This document shows positions 27,490 through 37,651 of a DNA stretch of 64,000 nt, one piece after another; within the stretch, counting starts at the first letter, position 1, and the number at the start of each line of letters is the position of its first letter. A program made the position numbers and the translations under genes. The stretch spans positions 1-64,000 of the forward strand of contig JANRIO010000004.1 of NCBI GenBank assembly GCA_033764875.1, read 5' to 3'. This stretch comes from AWTP1-13 sp033764875. Its GTDB lineage: Bacteria > Pseudomonadota > Alphaproteobacteria > Rhizobiales > Hyphomicrobiaceae. The notes beneath the pieces are model-generated. The model saw only the letters and a program-made list of their open reading frames with translations. It did not search any database and was not told the origin of the DNA.

Positions 27490-27508
27490 CTATCGAAATC
27501 TTCGATAG
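27490..27508. promoter_or_regulatory. Perfect inverted repeat, probable LysR operator
   Basis: CTATCGAA-ATC-TTCGATAG is a perfect 8-3-8 palindrome. It contains the LysR-type T-N11-A pattern (T at 27493, A at 27505). It lies between the LysR start (27452) and the divergent small gene at 27605, in an unusually AT-rich patch. Position and symmetry both suit binding by the adjacent LysR protein. Confidence 0.6.
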
Positions 27509-27604
27509 CGGTCAGCGGAAAAATCCATTTGTGATCGCAACAAAAAATTTTCACATTGACATCGCTCGAACGCGGATTCGAGTGACAATGAAGAGGAAGA
27601 AGCT

Positions 27605-27682
27605 ATGAAGGCGAAGAAGACCGCGAAGAAGCCCGCCAAGAAGGCGCCGGCGAAGAAGAAGCCTGCGAAGAAGAAGAAATAA
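27605..27682 (+). CDS. 25-residue lysine/alanine-rich microprotein
   Basis: Tiny open reading frame with a strong purine ribosome-binding region (AAGAGGAAGAAG) right before the ATG. The product starts MKAKKTAKKPAKKAP and ends KKKK; only Met, Lys, Ala, Pro and one Thr occur. The composition is that of histone-H1-like or AlgP-like C-terminal tails, and a nucleic-acid-binding role is possible. No function is established for such a short free peptide. The coding signal is composition, start site and clean stop; there is no domain. It lies between the LysR palindrome and the exported protein at 27703, only 20 bases before that start, so the two may be one transcript. Confidence 0.5.
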   Translation: MKAKKTAKKPAKKAPAKKKPAKKKK

Positions 27683-27702
27683 CGATCGGAGCGATGTGAC
27701 CC

Positions 27703-28068
27703 TTGAGCCGTGCAGCTGCGTTGCGTTCGGTAGGTTGGCTTCTCATCGGTGTCCTGGCAGGCGTCACGAGTGCGCACGCCGCAGTCACCATCACCAACCG
27801 GGATGATCAGGATCACACGATCACGATCATCGAAGGTGAAGCGAAGACCCAGCACGTCCTTAAGCCAGCGCAAGTGCTCACCGGCATCTGCGAGAAGGGT
27901 TGCAACCTCCGCATCGACGATGACGACGAGGACGACCCCTACCAGCTCAAGCCCGATGTCGCCGTCTCGATCGAGGACGGTGTTCTCTACTACGAGCCGG
28001 ATGCCCCCACCGCCCCGCCGGCGCCAGCGCCACAGCCGGGGCCTGGGGTGAAGGGCAACAAGGGCTGA
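27703..28068 (+). CDS. Small exported protein of unknown function
   Basis: 121 aa, starting at TTG (no ATG is available before the signal sequence). Residues 1-26 form a signal peptide (SVGWLLIGVLAGVTSAHAA). The mature part is small, with a beta-rich segment (AVTITNRDDQDHTITIIEGE), one close cysteine pair in GICEKGCNLRI, an acidic run DDDDEDD and a Pro/Gly-rich tail ending in VKGNKG. The Cys pair suggests a disulfide in the periplasm and the acidic run a possible cation-binding loop; both are inference. I do not recognise a named family. A strong hairpin (28103-28146) follows and probably ends the transcript. Confidence 0.75.
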   Translation: MSRAAALRSVGWLLIGVLAGVTSAHAAVTITNRDDQDHTITIIEGEAKTQHVLKPAQVLTGICEKGCNLRIDDDDEDDPYQLKPDVAVSIEDGVLYYEPDAPTAPPAPAPQPGPGVKGNKG

Positions 28069-28102
28069 GCTTTCCGGTCAACCACCCCGTCTTCGATGCA
28101 AC

Positions 28103-28146
28103 CGCCTGAGACCGGGCCGCCCTTGCGGGTGGCCGGGTCTCAGGCG
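28103..28146 (+). terminator. Long hairpin after the exported-protein gene
   Basis: An almost perfect stem: CGCCTGAGACC at 28103-28113 pairs with GGTCTCAGGCG at 28136-28146, with further inner pairing (GGCC / GGCC, CCC / GGG) around a TTGC loop. It lies 35 bases after the stop at 28068. No real T-run follows (TTGTGCGT), so it may be a rho-assisted terminator or an mRNA-stabilising stem. Confidence 0.55.
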
Positions 28147-28554
28147 TTGTGCGTACCGGGGGGCCGGTCTTGGCCGAATAGCCGGCAGCTCGCGTTGTCA
28201 TCCCCGGGCTTGTCCCCCGCGGCACCCCGGTCGAAGCTTCTCGAACCATCGCGATCCTCCGCTCACTTGCGGCGATGCCCGCCTTCGCGGGCATGAGGGG
28301 TGGGGTGTGACAGGACTTCGCCGTACCTAACGGCACCCCGGCGACGGCGGCAGCCACGCCGGCTCGAGATCCGGCCGCAAACCGTCGCACCTGGTCCGCC
28401 CACAAGATTGTGGCGTGTGCCGTCGCAATGAAGCTGCCGCAAAACGCGACAGCCGTAGGCTTGGCCCGAGGATCCACCCCCGTGCGAATGCCGCAGCGCG
28501 CTGCTGGGTGGCTGGAGCCTCCCTTCCCCAGGCGAGGGGCACACAGCACCGGGC
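28147..28554. other. Gene-free interval with extragenic palindromes
   Basis: No plausible gene in about 400 bases. It carries short palindromic sequence of the kind scattered through Rhizobiales genomes: a CCCCGGGCTTGTCCCCCG stretch near 28202-28219 and a TGCCCGC-CTTC-GCGGGCA hairpin at 28276-28293. The remainder lies downstream of lipB and shows no clear promoter. Confidence 0.5.
28276..28293. repeat. Extragenic palindromic element
   Basis: TGCCCGC-CTTC-GCGGGCA, seven-base arms with a four-base loop. It resembles the element at 56339-56358 (GCCCGC / GCGGGC core). Both are intergenic, as expected for small dispersed palindromes in this group of bacteria. Confidence 0.5.
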
Positions 28555-29241
28555 TCAGTCGGCCAAGGCTGCCGCCGGCGCGTCGCGCGTGGCCGCGATG
28601 CTGGCCTCGAACGCGGCGCGCAGGGCCCGGTCGAGATCCGCCATCGTCGCCGGCAAACCGAGATCGGCGAGGCTCGTCACGCCCGCATCCGAGATGCCGC
28701 AAGGCACGATACCGGCAAAGTGCGTGAGGTCGGGATCGACGTTCACGCTGATGCCGTGCGTGCTCACCCACCGGCGCAGCCGCACGCCGAGCGCTGCAAT
28801 CTTGTCGGTGCGCACACGGCCGGCGCGGGTGTGGTCCACCCAGACGCCCACCCGGTCGGGCCGGGTCGAGCCCTCGACGCCCAGGTCGGCAAGCGCTGCC
28901 ACCGTCCAGGTCTCGAGCCCGGTGACGAAGCGGCGCACATCGCCGAAGCGGCGCTTCACGTCGAGCATGACGTAGACGATGCGCTGGCCGGGCCCGTGGT
29001 AGGTATACTGGCCGCCGCGCCCGGCCTCGTGCACCGGGAAGCGATCGGGCTGCAGCAGATCCTCGCGCCTGGCGCTGGTGCCGGCCGTATAGAGGCAAGG
29101 GTGCTCGAGCAGCCAAACCGCCTCCGATGCCTGGCCGTTGGCGATGGCCTCGCCCCGCGCACGCATGAACGCGAGCGCGGCCTCGTAGGCGACGAGGCCG
29201 GGCGAGACGATCCATTCGACGACGGGCGGCTGCGGGCTCAC
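28555..29241 (-). CDS. lipB: LipB, octanoyltransferase
   Basis: Transfers the octanoyl group from octanoyl-ACP to lipoyl domains of the 2-oxoacid dehydrogenases and the glycine cleavage system; 228 aa. Hallmarks are EHPCLYTAGTSA, the substrate-binding GGQYTYHGPGQRIVYVMLD, the catalytic lysine K147 in GRVRTDKIAALG and nucleophile C181 in FAGIVPCGI. The family uses a thioester intermediate on that Cys. It is a single gene, reading away from the tRNA-Leu gene. It depends on the ACP pathway encoded near 18 kb. Confidence 0.95.
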   Translation of the reverse strand: MSPQPPVVEWIVSPGLVAYEAALAFMRARGEAIANGQASEAVWLLEHPCLYTAGTSARREDLLQPDRFPVHEAGRGGQYTYHGPGQRIVYVMLDVKRRFGDVRRFVTGLETWTVAALADLGVEGSTRPDRVGVWVDHTRAGRVRTDKIAALGVRLRRWVSTHGISVNVDPDLTHFAGIVPCGISDAGVTSLADLGLPATMADLDRALRAAFEASIAATRDAPAAALAD

Positions 29242-29485
29242 GGGTGACCTTGGCTATCGGTGTTTTCGATATAGCGATCGCGCGCCGGCTTCGCCAATCC
29301 GGCGGCGCATCGGGGGCGAGATGGAGGAGCGCGACTCTCCTCCGGCACGTGGGCGCATCGCGCTCCTGGCGCGCCTCGGGCCGCGCGCGCGGCCCCACGC
29401 GATGCCGCGGAAACGCCGACAACTCACTGGCGCAGCACGAAAATTCGCTCTCGCGAGGCAATTCTCCAGCCGCCTCACGCTGGCG

Positions 29486-29514
29486 CTTGTGGCCCGGCCC
29501 CGCATTTGCTATGA
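29486..29514 (+). promoter_or_regulatory. Candidate promoter of tRNA-Leu
   Basis: CTTGTG (29486-29491), a 17-base spacer, then CTATGA (29509-29514). This is close to the alphaproteobacterial CTTGAC-N17-CTATAT consensus and ends 19 bases before the tRNA 5' end, the right distance for a short-leader tRNA transcript. Confidence 0.6.
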
Positions 29515-29533
29515 GGCGTCTCCTCTCATCCGT

Positions 29534-29618
29534 GCGGTCGTGGCGGAATTGGTAGACGCACTACCTTGAGGTGGTAGCGCCGCAAGGCGTGAAGGTTCGA
29601 GTCCTTTCGACCGCACCA
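29534..29618 (+). tRNA. tRNA-Leu (GAG anticodon)
   Basis: An 85-base class II tRNA with CCA encoded (29616-29618). The acceptor arm GCGGTCG (29534-29540) pairs with CGACCGC (29608-29614). The anticodon stem CTACC / GGTAG encloses a seven-base loop with GAG at 29568-29570, which reads CUC and CUU leucine codons. A long variable arm (about 29578-29590) is typical of tRNA-Leu, and the T loop reads TTCGAGT. All arms fold, so the gene looks functional. Confidence 0.96.
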
Positions 29619-30009
29619 ATATTGTTTGCACGCAGCCGCCACGCCAGCCCCCCTGCGCGCTGGTCAGGTTCGAGGACGGTCCTCCTACCTGCTGCCTTGG
29701 CTTCATCGCGTCCCTGCCTCCGAGCCGTCAGACGACACATGTCCCGGTCCGCTGGCAGCGTTGCCCAAAGCAGCGCATCGGCGAGCGCGCCCGCTCAGGC
29801 GTGCACGCCGCAGGCGTCGCCGGGAGGCGCTCGCCTTCCTCGGGGGCCGATGCCGATCAGCGAGAGCAATCGCTAACCGTGTCCACATGTCTTCTGGTTA
29901 GTCGCATGAAAACCGGCTAGCCATCTGAAATCGCGATGTCCTTGGCCGCCTGCACCGGCATTCCATCCCCGCACCAGCGTGGCCCATAGTTGAAAAGTAT
30001 CCCCTCCCC
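29619..30009. other. Gene-free interval, upstream region of the helicase
   Basis: 391 bases between tRNA-Leu and the DEAD-box helicase with no supportable gene on either strand. It presumably holds the helicase promoter and a long 5' leader, as is common for cold-responsive RNA helicases. I found no clear -35/-10, riboswitch or known RNA family. The last bases before the helicase ATG (CCCCTCCCC) are pyrimidine-rich and lack a ribosome-binding site. Confidence 0.5.
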
Positions 30010-31980
30010 ATGACCTTCTCGTCGGTTCACCCCGCGCTCAGGCGCGCCCTGGACGCGCGCGGCTACGCATCTCCAACCCCTGTGCAGCGGGCGGTGCTCG
30101 AGGCCGATACGGGGCGCGACCTGCTGGTTTCCGCCCAGACCGGCTCGGGAAAGACGGTCGCCTTCGGCCTCGCCATCGCTCCGACCCTGCTCGGCGAGGC
30201 GGAGCGCATGCCGCAAGCCGCCGAGCCGCTGGCCCTGGCCATCGCGCCCACGCGCGAGCTGGCCATGCAGGTGCAGCGCGAGCTCGACTGGCTCTACAAG
30301 GACACCGGCGCGCGCGTGGTGACGTGCGTCGGCGGCATGGACGGGCGCGCGGAAGCCCGCCAGCTCGCCCAGGGCGCCCATATCGTCGTCGGCACGCCCG
30401 GTCGCCTGCGCGACCACCTCGAACGCCACCGCCTCGATCTGAGCAAGCTCGCCGCCGTGGTGCTCGACGAGGCCGACGAGATGCTCGACCTCGGCTTCCG
30501 CGAGGATCTGGAGTTCATTCTCAACGCGACGCCGAAAAATCGCCAGACGCTGCTGTTCTCCGCCACCGTGCCGCGCGAGATCGAGACGTTGGCGCGCAGC
30601 TACCAGCGCGACGCGGCGCGCATCGAGACCATGCGCCGCAACGAGCAGCACGCCGACATCGAGTATCGCGCCATTTGTGTGGCGCCGAACGACGTCGAGA
30701 ACGCGGTCGTCAACGTGCTGCGGCTGCACGAGCTGCCGGCCGCGCTCGTATTCTGCTCCACCCGGGAGGCCGTGAAGCGGCTGCATATGCGCCTCGTGGA
30801 GCGCGGCTTCTCCGCCGTGGCGCTGTCTGGCGAGTTGACCCAGAGCGAGCGTACGCACGCGCTGCAGGCGCTGCGCGGCGGTCATGCCCGATTGCTCGTG
30901 GCGACGGACGTGGCCGCGCGCGGGCTGGATCTGCCGGCGCTCGGGCTTGTCATCCACGCCGAGCTGCCCCACGATGCGGAGACGCTGCTGCATCGCTCGG
31001 GCCGCACGGGCCGCGCAGGCAACAAGGGCGTGTGCACGCTGATCGTGCCCTACCATCGCCGGCGCAAGGCGGATGCCTTGCTGGCCAGCGCCAAGCTCAA
31101 GGTGACGTGGACCCCGGCCCCGACGGTCGAGGAGATCCGGATGCGCGATCAGGAGCGCTTCTTTTCCAGCGCAGTCTTCAGCGACGCCGCGACCGAGAGC
31201 GACATCAAGCTTGCCGCTGCCCTCCAGGCGGCGCGCACGGCGGACGAGATCGCCCTGGCACTCGTGCGCACGCATCGCGCCCAGCTGCCTGCGCCGGAAG
31301 ATCTGGCAGAGAGCAACGGGCCGCCGCCGCGGCGCGACGAGCGCACGCGCGGACGGCGGGAGTGGGCCGAGCGCCGCCCCGAGCATCGACCGGCGCCGCA
31401 GGCACGCGGCAACGGCGCAGCGCCCGCCGAGCGCCACACGCCGCGCCCGGCGCGCGACCATGGCCGCGACATGGTGTGGTTCAGGATCAACATCGGTCGC
31501 GAGCGCAATGCCGACCCGCGCTGGCTGTTGCCGCTGCTGTGCCGTGCCGGCGGCGTGACGAAGTCGGAGGTCGGCGCCATCCGGGTGTTCGATCGGGACA
31601 CGCGCTTTCAGATTGCCGCCGAGTTCGCCGACACCTTCGAGAAGGCGGCGCGCACCATGAGACCCAACGAGGGGCGCATCGCGCGCGCAGATCAACCGGA
31701 ACGCAGCGGGACCGCACCCGCGTCCACACCCCCGGCAGCGCAGAGCAACGAGGACAAGGCCGCCGGCAGGTCCGGCACGCGAAATGACTCCCGCGGCAAG
31801 CCCGCGTGGCGAGATCGGCCCAACGCCAAGGCCGGCCGGCATCCCCATGGCAAGCGTGACGAGGCCAAAGGACATCGCAAGGGCCAGAGGCCGCGCAGCG
31901 CGTCGCCAGGTCCGACCGGCGCTGCCAAGCCCGCGTCGAAATACGCCGAGAAGAAGAAGCGCGCAGCGCCGCAGGCCTAG
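30010..31980 (+). CDS. DEAD-box RNA helicase with DbpA-type RNA-binding domain
   Basis: ATP-dependent RNA helicase, 656 aa, of the DeaD/CsdA type. Domain 1 has the Q motif region (GYASPTPVQ), Walker A AQTGSGKT at 42-49, PTREL, DEAD at 153-156 and SAT at 184-186. Domain 2 carries LVATDVAARGLDLP and HRSGRTGRAG. A DbpA RNA-binding domain runs from about 488 to 565 (MVWFRINIGRERNADPRWL), which usually directs such helicases to structured rRNA. Low-complexity Arg/Pro-rich (about 430-485) and Lys/Arg-rich (about 570-656) segments flank it. A role in ribosome assembly or cold adaptation is the usual inference. No Shine-Dalgarno sequence is visible before the ATG. Confidence 0.92.
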   Translation: MTFSSVHPALRRALDARGYASPTPVQRAVLEADTGRDLLVSAQTGSGKTVAFGLAIAPTLLGEAERMPQAAEPLALAIAPTRELAMQVQRELDWLYKDTGARVVTCVGGMDGRAEARQLAQGAHIVVGTPGRLRDHLERHRLDLSKLAAVVLDEADEMLDLGFREDLEFILNATPKNRQTLLFSATVPREIETLARSYQRDAARIETMRRNEQHADIEYRAICVAPNDVENAVVNVLRLHELPAALVFCSTREAVKRLHMRLVERGFSAVALSGELTQSERTHALQALRGGHARLLVATDVAARGLDLPALGLVIHAELPHDAETLLHRSGRTGRAGNKGVCTLIVPYHRRRKADALLASAKLKVTWTPAPTVEEIRMRDQERFFSSAVFSDAATESDIKLAAALQAARTADEIALALVRTHRAQLPAPEDLAESNGPPPRRDERTRGRREWAERRPEHRPAPQARGNGAAPAERHTPRPARDHGRDMVWFRINIGRERNADPRWLLPLLCRAGGVTKSEVGAIRVFDRDTRFQIAAEFADTFEKAARTMRPNEGRIARADQPERSGTAPASTPPAAQSNEDKAAGRSGTRNDSRGKPAWRDRPNAKAGRHPHGKRDEAKGHRKGQRPRSASPGPTGAAKPASKYAEKKKRAAPQA

Positions 31981-32224
31981 AGCGCTTTCCGTTCCTCGAA
32001 CCGGATGCGCGCTCCATGCACTTGATTGTGCAAGCATCCTCGCGCGACTCACGCTGAGGCGTGATCGCGATCTGCTCGAGCCTAGACTAGCGCCCTGAAG
32101 GCTTCGCAGCGATCGGCGTGCGCCGAACCTCCACGCCTGCGTCCCGGGCCGAGCGCCGCGTGAGCCGGGACCTTGCCCGGTGAGGTGAAGATTGCGGTCG
32201 CCGCGACGAGAGGCGCTGCGACGC

Positions 32225-32247
32225 AAAAAGGGCGGCCGAAGCCGCCC
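32225..32247 (-). terminator. Intrinsic terminator of the cox operon
   Basis: On the minus strand, GGGCGGC-TTCG-GCCGCCC forms a stable seven-pair UUCG-type tetraloop hairpin followed directly by TTTTT. It lies 31 bases after the coxM stop codon. This is the clearest rho-independent terminator in the window. Confidence 0.9.
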
Positions 32248-32277
32248 TCCTGCGATGCCGAAGCGATCGATCCCGGC

Positions 32278-33075
32278 TCAGCCGGCCTTGGCGACCGCCC
32301 GCGCGGCCATGACGCCGACGAGATGGGCCCGATAGTCCGCGGCCGCATGGATGTCGGAGTTCATCTTGGCGGGATCGGTGGCGATGCCCTTGACCGCGTC
32401 CGCCGACCAGCCCTTAGCGAGTGCCGCCTCCATGGCCGTGTGCCGGAAGACGCCGTCGTTGCCGGCGCCCGTCACGGCCACCCGCGCCCCACCGCCGGTC
32501 TGGGCGACCGCCACACCCACCAGCGCATAGCGCGAGGCCGGGTTGGCAAACTTCACGTAGGCGAACTTGCCCGGCACCGGAAACACGATGCGGGTGATGA
32601 TCTCGCCGTCGCCGAGCGCCGTGGTGAACAGACCCTTGAAGAAGTCGTCGGCCTTGATCTCGCGCTTGTTGGTGACGATGGTCGCGTCGAGCGCCAGCAC
32701 GGCCGCCGGATAGTCGGCCGCGGGATCGTTGTTGGCGATCGAGCCGCCGATGGTGCCGCGGTTGCGCACGGCCGGGTCGCCGATGTGGCCGGCGACCTCC
32801 GTCAGCCCGGCGATCGCCTCCCGCACCACGGAGGAGGTCGAAACCTCCGCATGCGTGGTGGTGGCACCGATCACGAGGCTGCTGCCCTTCCTCTCGATGC
32901 CGCGCAGCTCCGCGACGCGCGTGAGGTCGACCAGCGCCTTGGGCTGGGCAAGGCGCAGCTTCATCGTCGGCAGCAGCGTGTGGCCGCCGGCGAGGATCTT
33001 GGCCTCCGGATTGCCAGCGAGCACGGAGGCGGCCTCGGCGACCGAGGCGGGGCGATGGTAGTTGAAGGCGTACAT
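32278..33075 (-). CDS. coxM: CoxM-type FAD-binding subunit of molybdenum hydroxylase
   Basis: Medium subunit, 265 aa, that carries electrons between the iron-sulfur subunit and the quinone or NAD acceptor. The FAD-binding motifs AGGHT (29-33, in KILAGGHTLLPTMKLRLA) and TIGGS (108-112, in RNRGTIGGSIANNDPAADYP) are intact. A CO-dehydrogenase flavoprotein C-terminal domain follows (about 165-265). I chose the ATG at 33075 (MYAFNYHRPASV), the family's normal first strand. It is last in the S-L-M order, 17 bases after coxL, and followed by a strong terminator. Confidence 0.9.
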   Translation of the reverse strand: MYAFNYHRPASVAEAASVLAGNPEAKILAGGHTLLPTMKLRLAQPKALVDLTRVAELRGIERKGSSLVIGATTTHAEVSTSSVVREAIAGLTEVAGHIGDPAVRNRGTIGGSIANNDPAADYPAAVLALDATIVTNKREIKADDFFKGLFTTALGDGEIITRIVFPVPGKFAYVKFANPASRYALVGVAVAQTGGGARVAVTGAGNDGVFRHTAMEAALAKGWSADAVKGIATDPAKMNSDIHAAADYRAHLVGVMAARAVAKAG

Positions 33076-33092
33076 GGGTGCTCTCCTGATCC

Positions 33093-35459
<2,367 letters not shown>

Positions 35460-35491
35460 GGGGTTCCTCCTAGAACTCGTTTGGGTTCTTT

Positions 35492-35533
35492 TGCGATCTG
35501 CTTGTTGTGATCTGCGTGTTGTGATCTGCGTGT
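35492..35533. repeat. 14-base tandem repeat between coxS and coxL
   Basis: Three head-to-tail 14-base units: TGCGATCTGCTTGT (35492-35505), then two identical TGTGATCTGCGTGT copies (35506-35519 and 35520-35533). It lies inside the coxS-coxL spacer of the cox transcript. It could be replication slippage or a protein-binding array; no function is evident. Confidence 0.85.
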
Positions 35534-35597
35534 CGTCGTCCGCCGGGGGGAGGCCGCTCCCGCCCAGGCCGAAGTCGCGTGCCGGCCCTCTGGCCGG

Positions 35598-36158
<561 letters not shown>

Positions 36159-36361
36159 CAATTCCTCCTTGGCTTCCGTCGGGGAGAAACAGGGCTTTTG
36201 TGCGTGTGCGCGCGAAAAGTCTCGTACTCCTCTTATGGGGGCGATTAGGCCACACTCCTCGCCGCCGCGCAACGCAAGACCGCGCGACCGGCGGCCGGGC
36301 GCTCCTGCCCGGCGCGGGCGCGTGCGCAGCGGATCCGTGCCGCTCCCGCGGGCCTCAGGGG

Positions 36362-37336
36362 CTATTGCTGGAAGATCTTGGAGAGCCACCCGAAGGGCTG
36401 GTCGGCGTTGCCCGACGGGGGCGCGGCCTGGGCCGGCCTCGCCCTGCGGGCGCCCTCCTCCCCCTTCTCGCCGCTGGGTGTGACCAGCGTCGGCCACGCC
36501 CGGCGGGGCATGTCCTGCGCGCTGGCGACGTGCTTGCGCTCGAGAGCGCGCTGGGCGATGGCATCGTAGCTCGGATCGGTGGTGGCCGGCTCCTTCGGGA
36601 CCATGTGCACGATGCGGTAGCCCGAGGCCTTGAGGTCGTCGAGAAGGGCCGGCAGCGCGCGCGCCGTCGAGGCCTGGATGTCGTGGAACAGGATGATGCC
36701 CTTGCCGGCGGCGGCGAGGTCGCCCATCACCTTGCGGTGCACATCGCCGGCGTCATGGAAGCGGTAGTCCTTGCTGTCGACGTCGATGTTGAAGGTCGCC
36801 ATGTGCCGGCCCTGCAGGTGCAGGATCATGGAGCGCGGCTCGGCCAGATAGGGAAAGCGGAAGAAGGGCGCGGGCGGGCGGCCGAGAGCGGCGGCGACGG
36901 CGCTGATGCCGAGCTCGATCTCGTGACGTGCCTTCAAGGGGGTGAGATGCGTGAGGTTGGCGTGCGACCAGGTGTGGACCCCGACGGTGTGCCCGCGCCG
37001 CACGTACTCCTTGACAGTAGCGGGGTCGGAGATCGCCATCTTGCCGACCAGGAAGAAGGTCGCCTTGCTGCAGTGCGCCTCGAGGGCGTTGAGGATGGGG
37101 CGGGTGTAGGCGCGGATCGGGCCGTCGTCGAAGGTGAGAATCACCTCGCCGGGCTCAAGGATCTCGTACTCCTTCTTCTTGCCGCCGAAGCGCGGCCCGG
37201 AGGCAGCGTCGATCTCGATGGTGCGCGAGACGCCCAGCCTGCCGGGGCCCGGCGTGCACGGCTCTTCGGCGCGCGCCCCGCCGGCAGGCAACAGCACGCC
37301 CGCGGCCACGAGGCCGCAAAGGAACCAAGTGCGCAT
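36362..37336 (-). CDS. Exported polysaccharide deacetylase (NodB homology)
   Basis: Carbohydrate esterase family 4 protein, 324 aa, with a signal peptide (MRTWFLCGLVAAGVLLPAGG to ARA). NodB motifs are present: LTFDDGP with D70/D71, the metal-binding HTWSH (H121 and H125), RFPYLAE and a C-terminal ILFHDI. It probably removes acetyl groups from a cell-wall or surface polysaccharide in the periplasm; the substrate is unknown. The last 70 or so residues are a low-complexity Ala/Pro/Arg tail ending GWLSKIFQQ. It is divergent from mgtE. It is transcribed toward coxS, but a 203-base gap makes co-transcription unlikely. Confidence 0.88.
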   Translation of the reverse strand: MRTWFLCGLVAAGVLLPAGGARAEEPCTPGPGRLGVSRTIEIDAASGPRFGGKKKEYEILEPGEVILTFDDGPIRAYTRPILNALEAHCSKATFFLVGKMAISDPATVKEYVRRGHTVGVHTWSHANLTHLTPLKARHEIELGISAVAAALGRPPAPFFRFPYLAEPRSMILHLQGRHMATFNIDVDSKDYRFHDAGDVHRKVMGDLAAAGKGIILFHDIQASTARALPALLDDLKASGYRIVHMVPKEPATTDPSYDAIAQRALERKHVASAQDMPRRAWPTLVTPSGEKGEEGARRARPAQAAPPSGNADQPFGWLSKIFQQ

Positions 37337-37651
37337 TCAATCCCCTCGCAACGCCCGGCCGTCGGCTACGCCGGCCACCCGTTGAGCTCATGCTGCCCCC
37401 CGGCAACGCTCGCGTTCTGGCACCCTTCCGTGGCGATAACAAGCCGATGCCGTGCCGCAATTTTCCTATTGCGTCGCGGGCATGGTTCGGGCGCAACAGA
37501 GGCCTGCAGTGGCGCGGATAATCCGGGGCGATCCGCACCTGCGGCAGCGAGAGCGCGCGTCTTTCCAGAGACGCGGGGACCGGGGATTTGCCGAATCGCC
37601 GCGGCCCCCGCATTGAGTGCAGCTCGGCCCGACCCGGAAAGCGCCTGACGC
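37337..37651. other. Divergent control region and mgtE leader with hairpins
   Basis: 315 bases between the deacetylase and mgtE starts. Inverted repeats are visible: CGCAAT-TTTCCT-ATTGCG (37456-37473), GCGGAT / ATCCGC (37514-37519 and 37531-37536), and CGCGTCT-TTCCAG-AGACGCG (37556-37575). A GCGGGG / CCCCGC pairing also occurs closer to mgtE. Magnesium-transporter leaders are often regulatory RNAs, but I see no match to the known M-box or other Mg2+ sensors. The structure may be functional or reflect high GC content. Confidence 0.4.

Noticed and set aside
27490..27873. Minus-strand frame with FFFAGFFFAG-type hydrophobic repeats
   Set aside because: The repeats are just the reverse complement of the AAG-rich codons of the Lys-rich microprotein; no start site or family supports it.
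29640..29720. Possible 4.5S signal-recognition-particle RNA (CTGCTGCCTTGGCTT stretch)
   Set aside because: The conserved tetraloop and asymmetric loop of SRP RNA could not be found on either strand, and pairing was poor.
30324..31787. Second long frame inside the helicase gene
   Set aside because: Arg/Ala-rich translation in the wrong frame with no motif; the helicase frame has all DEAD-box motifs.
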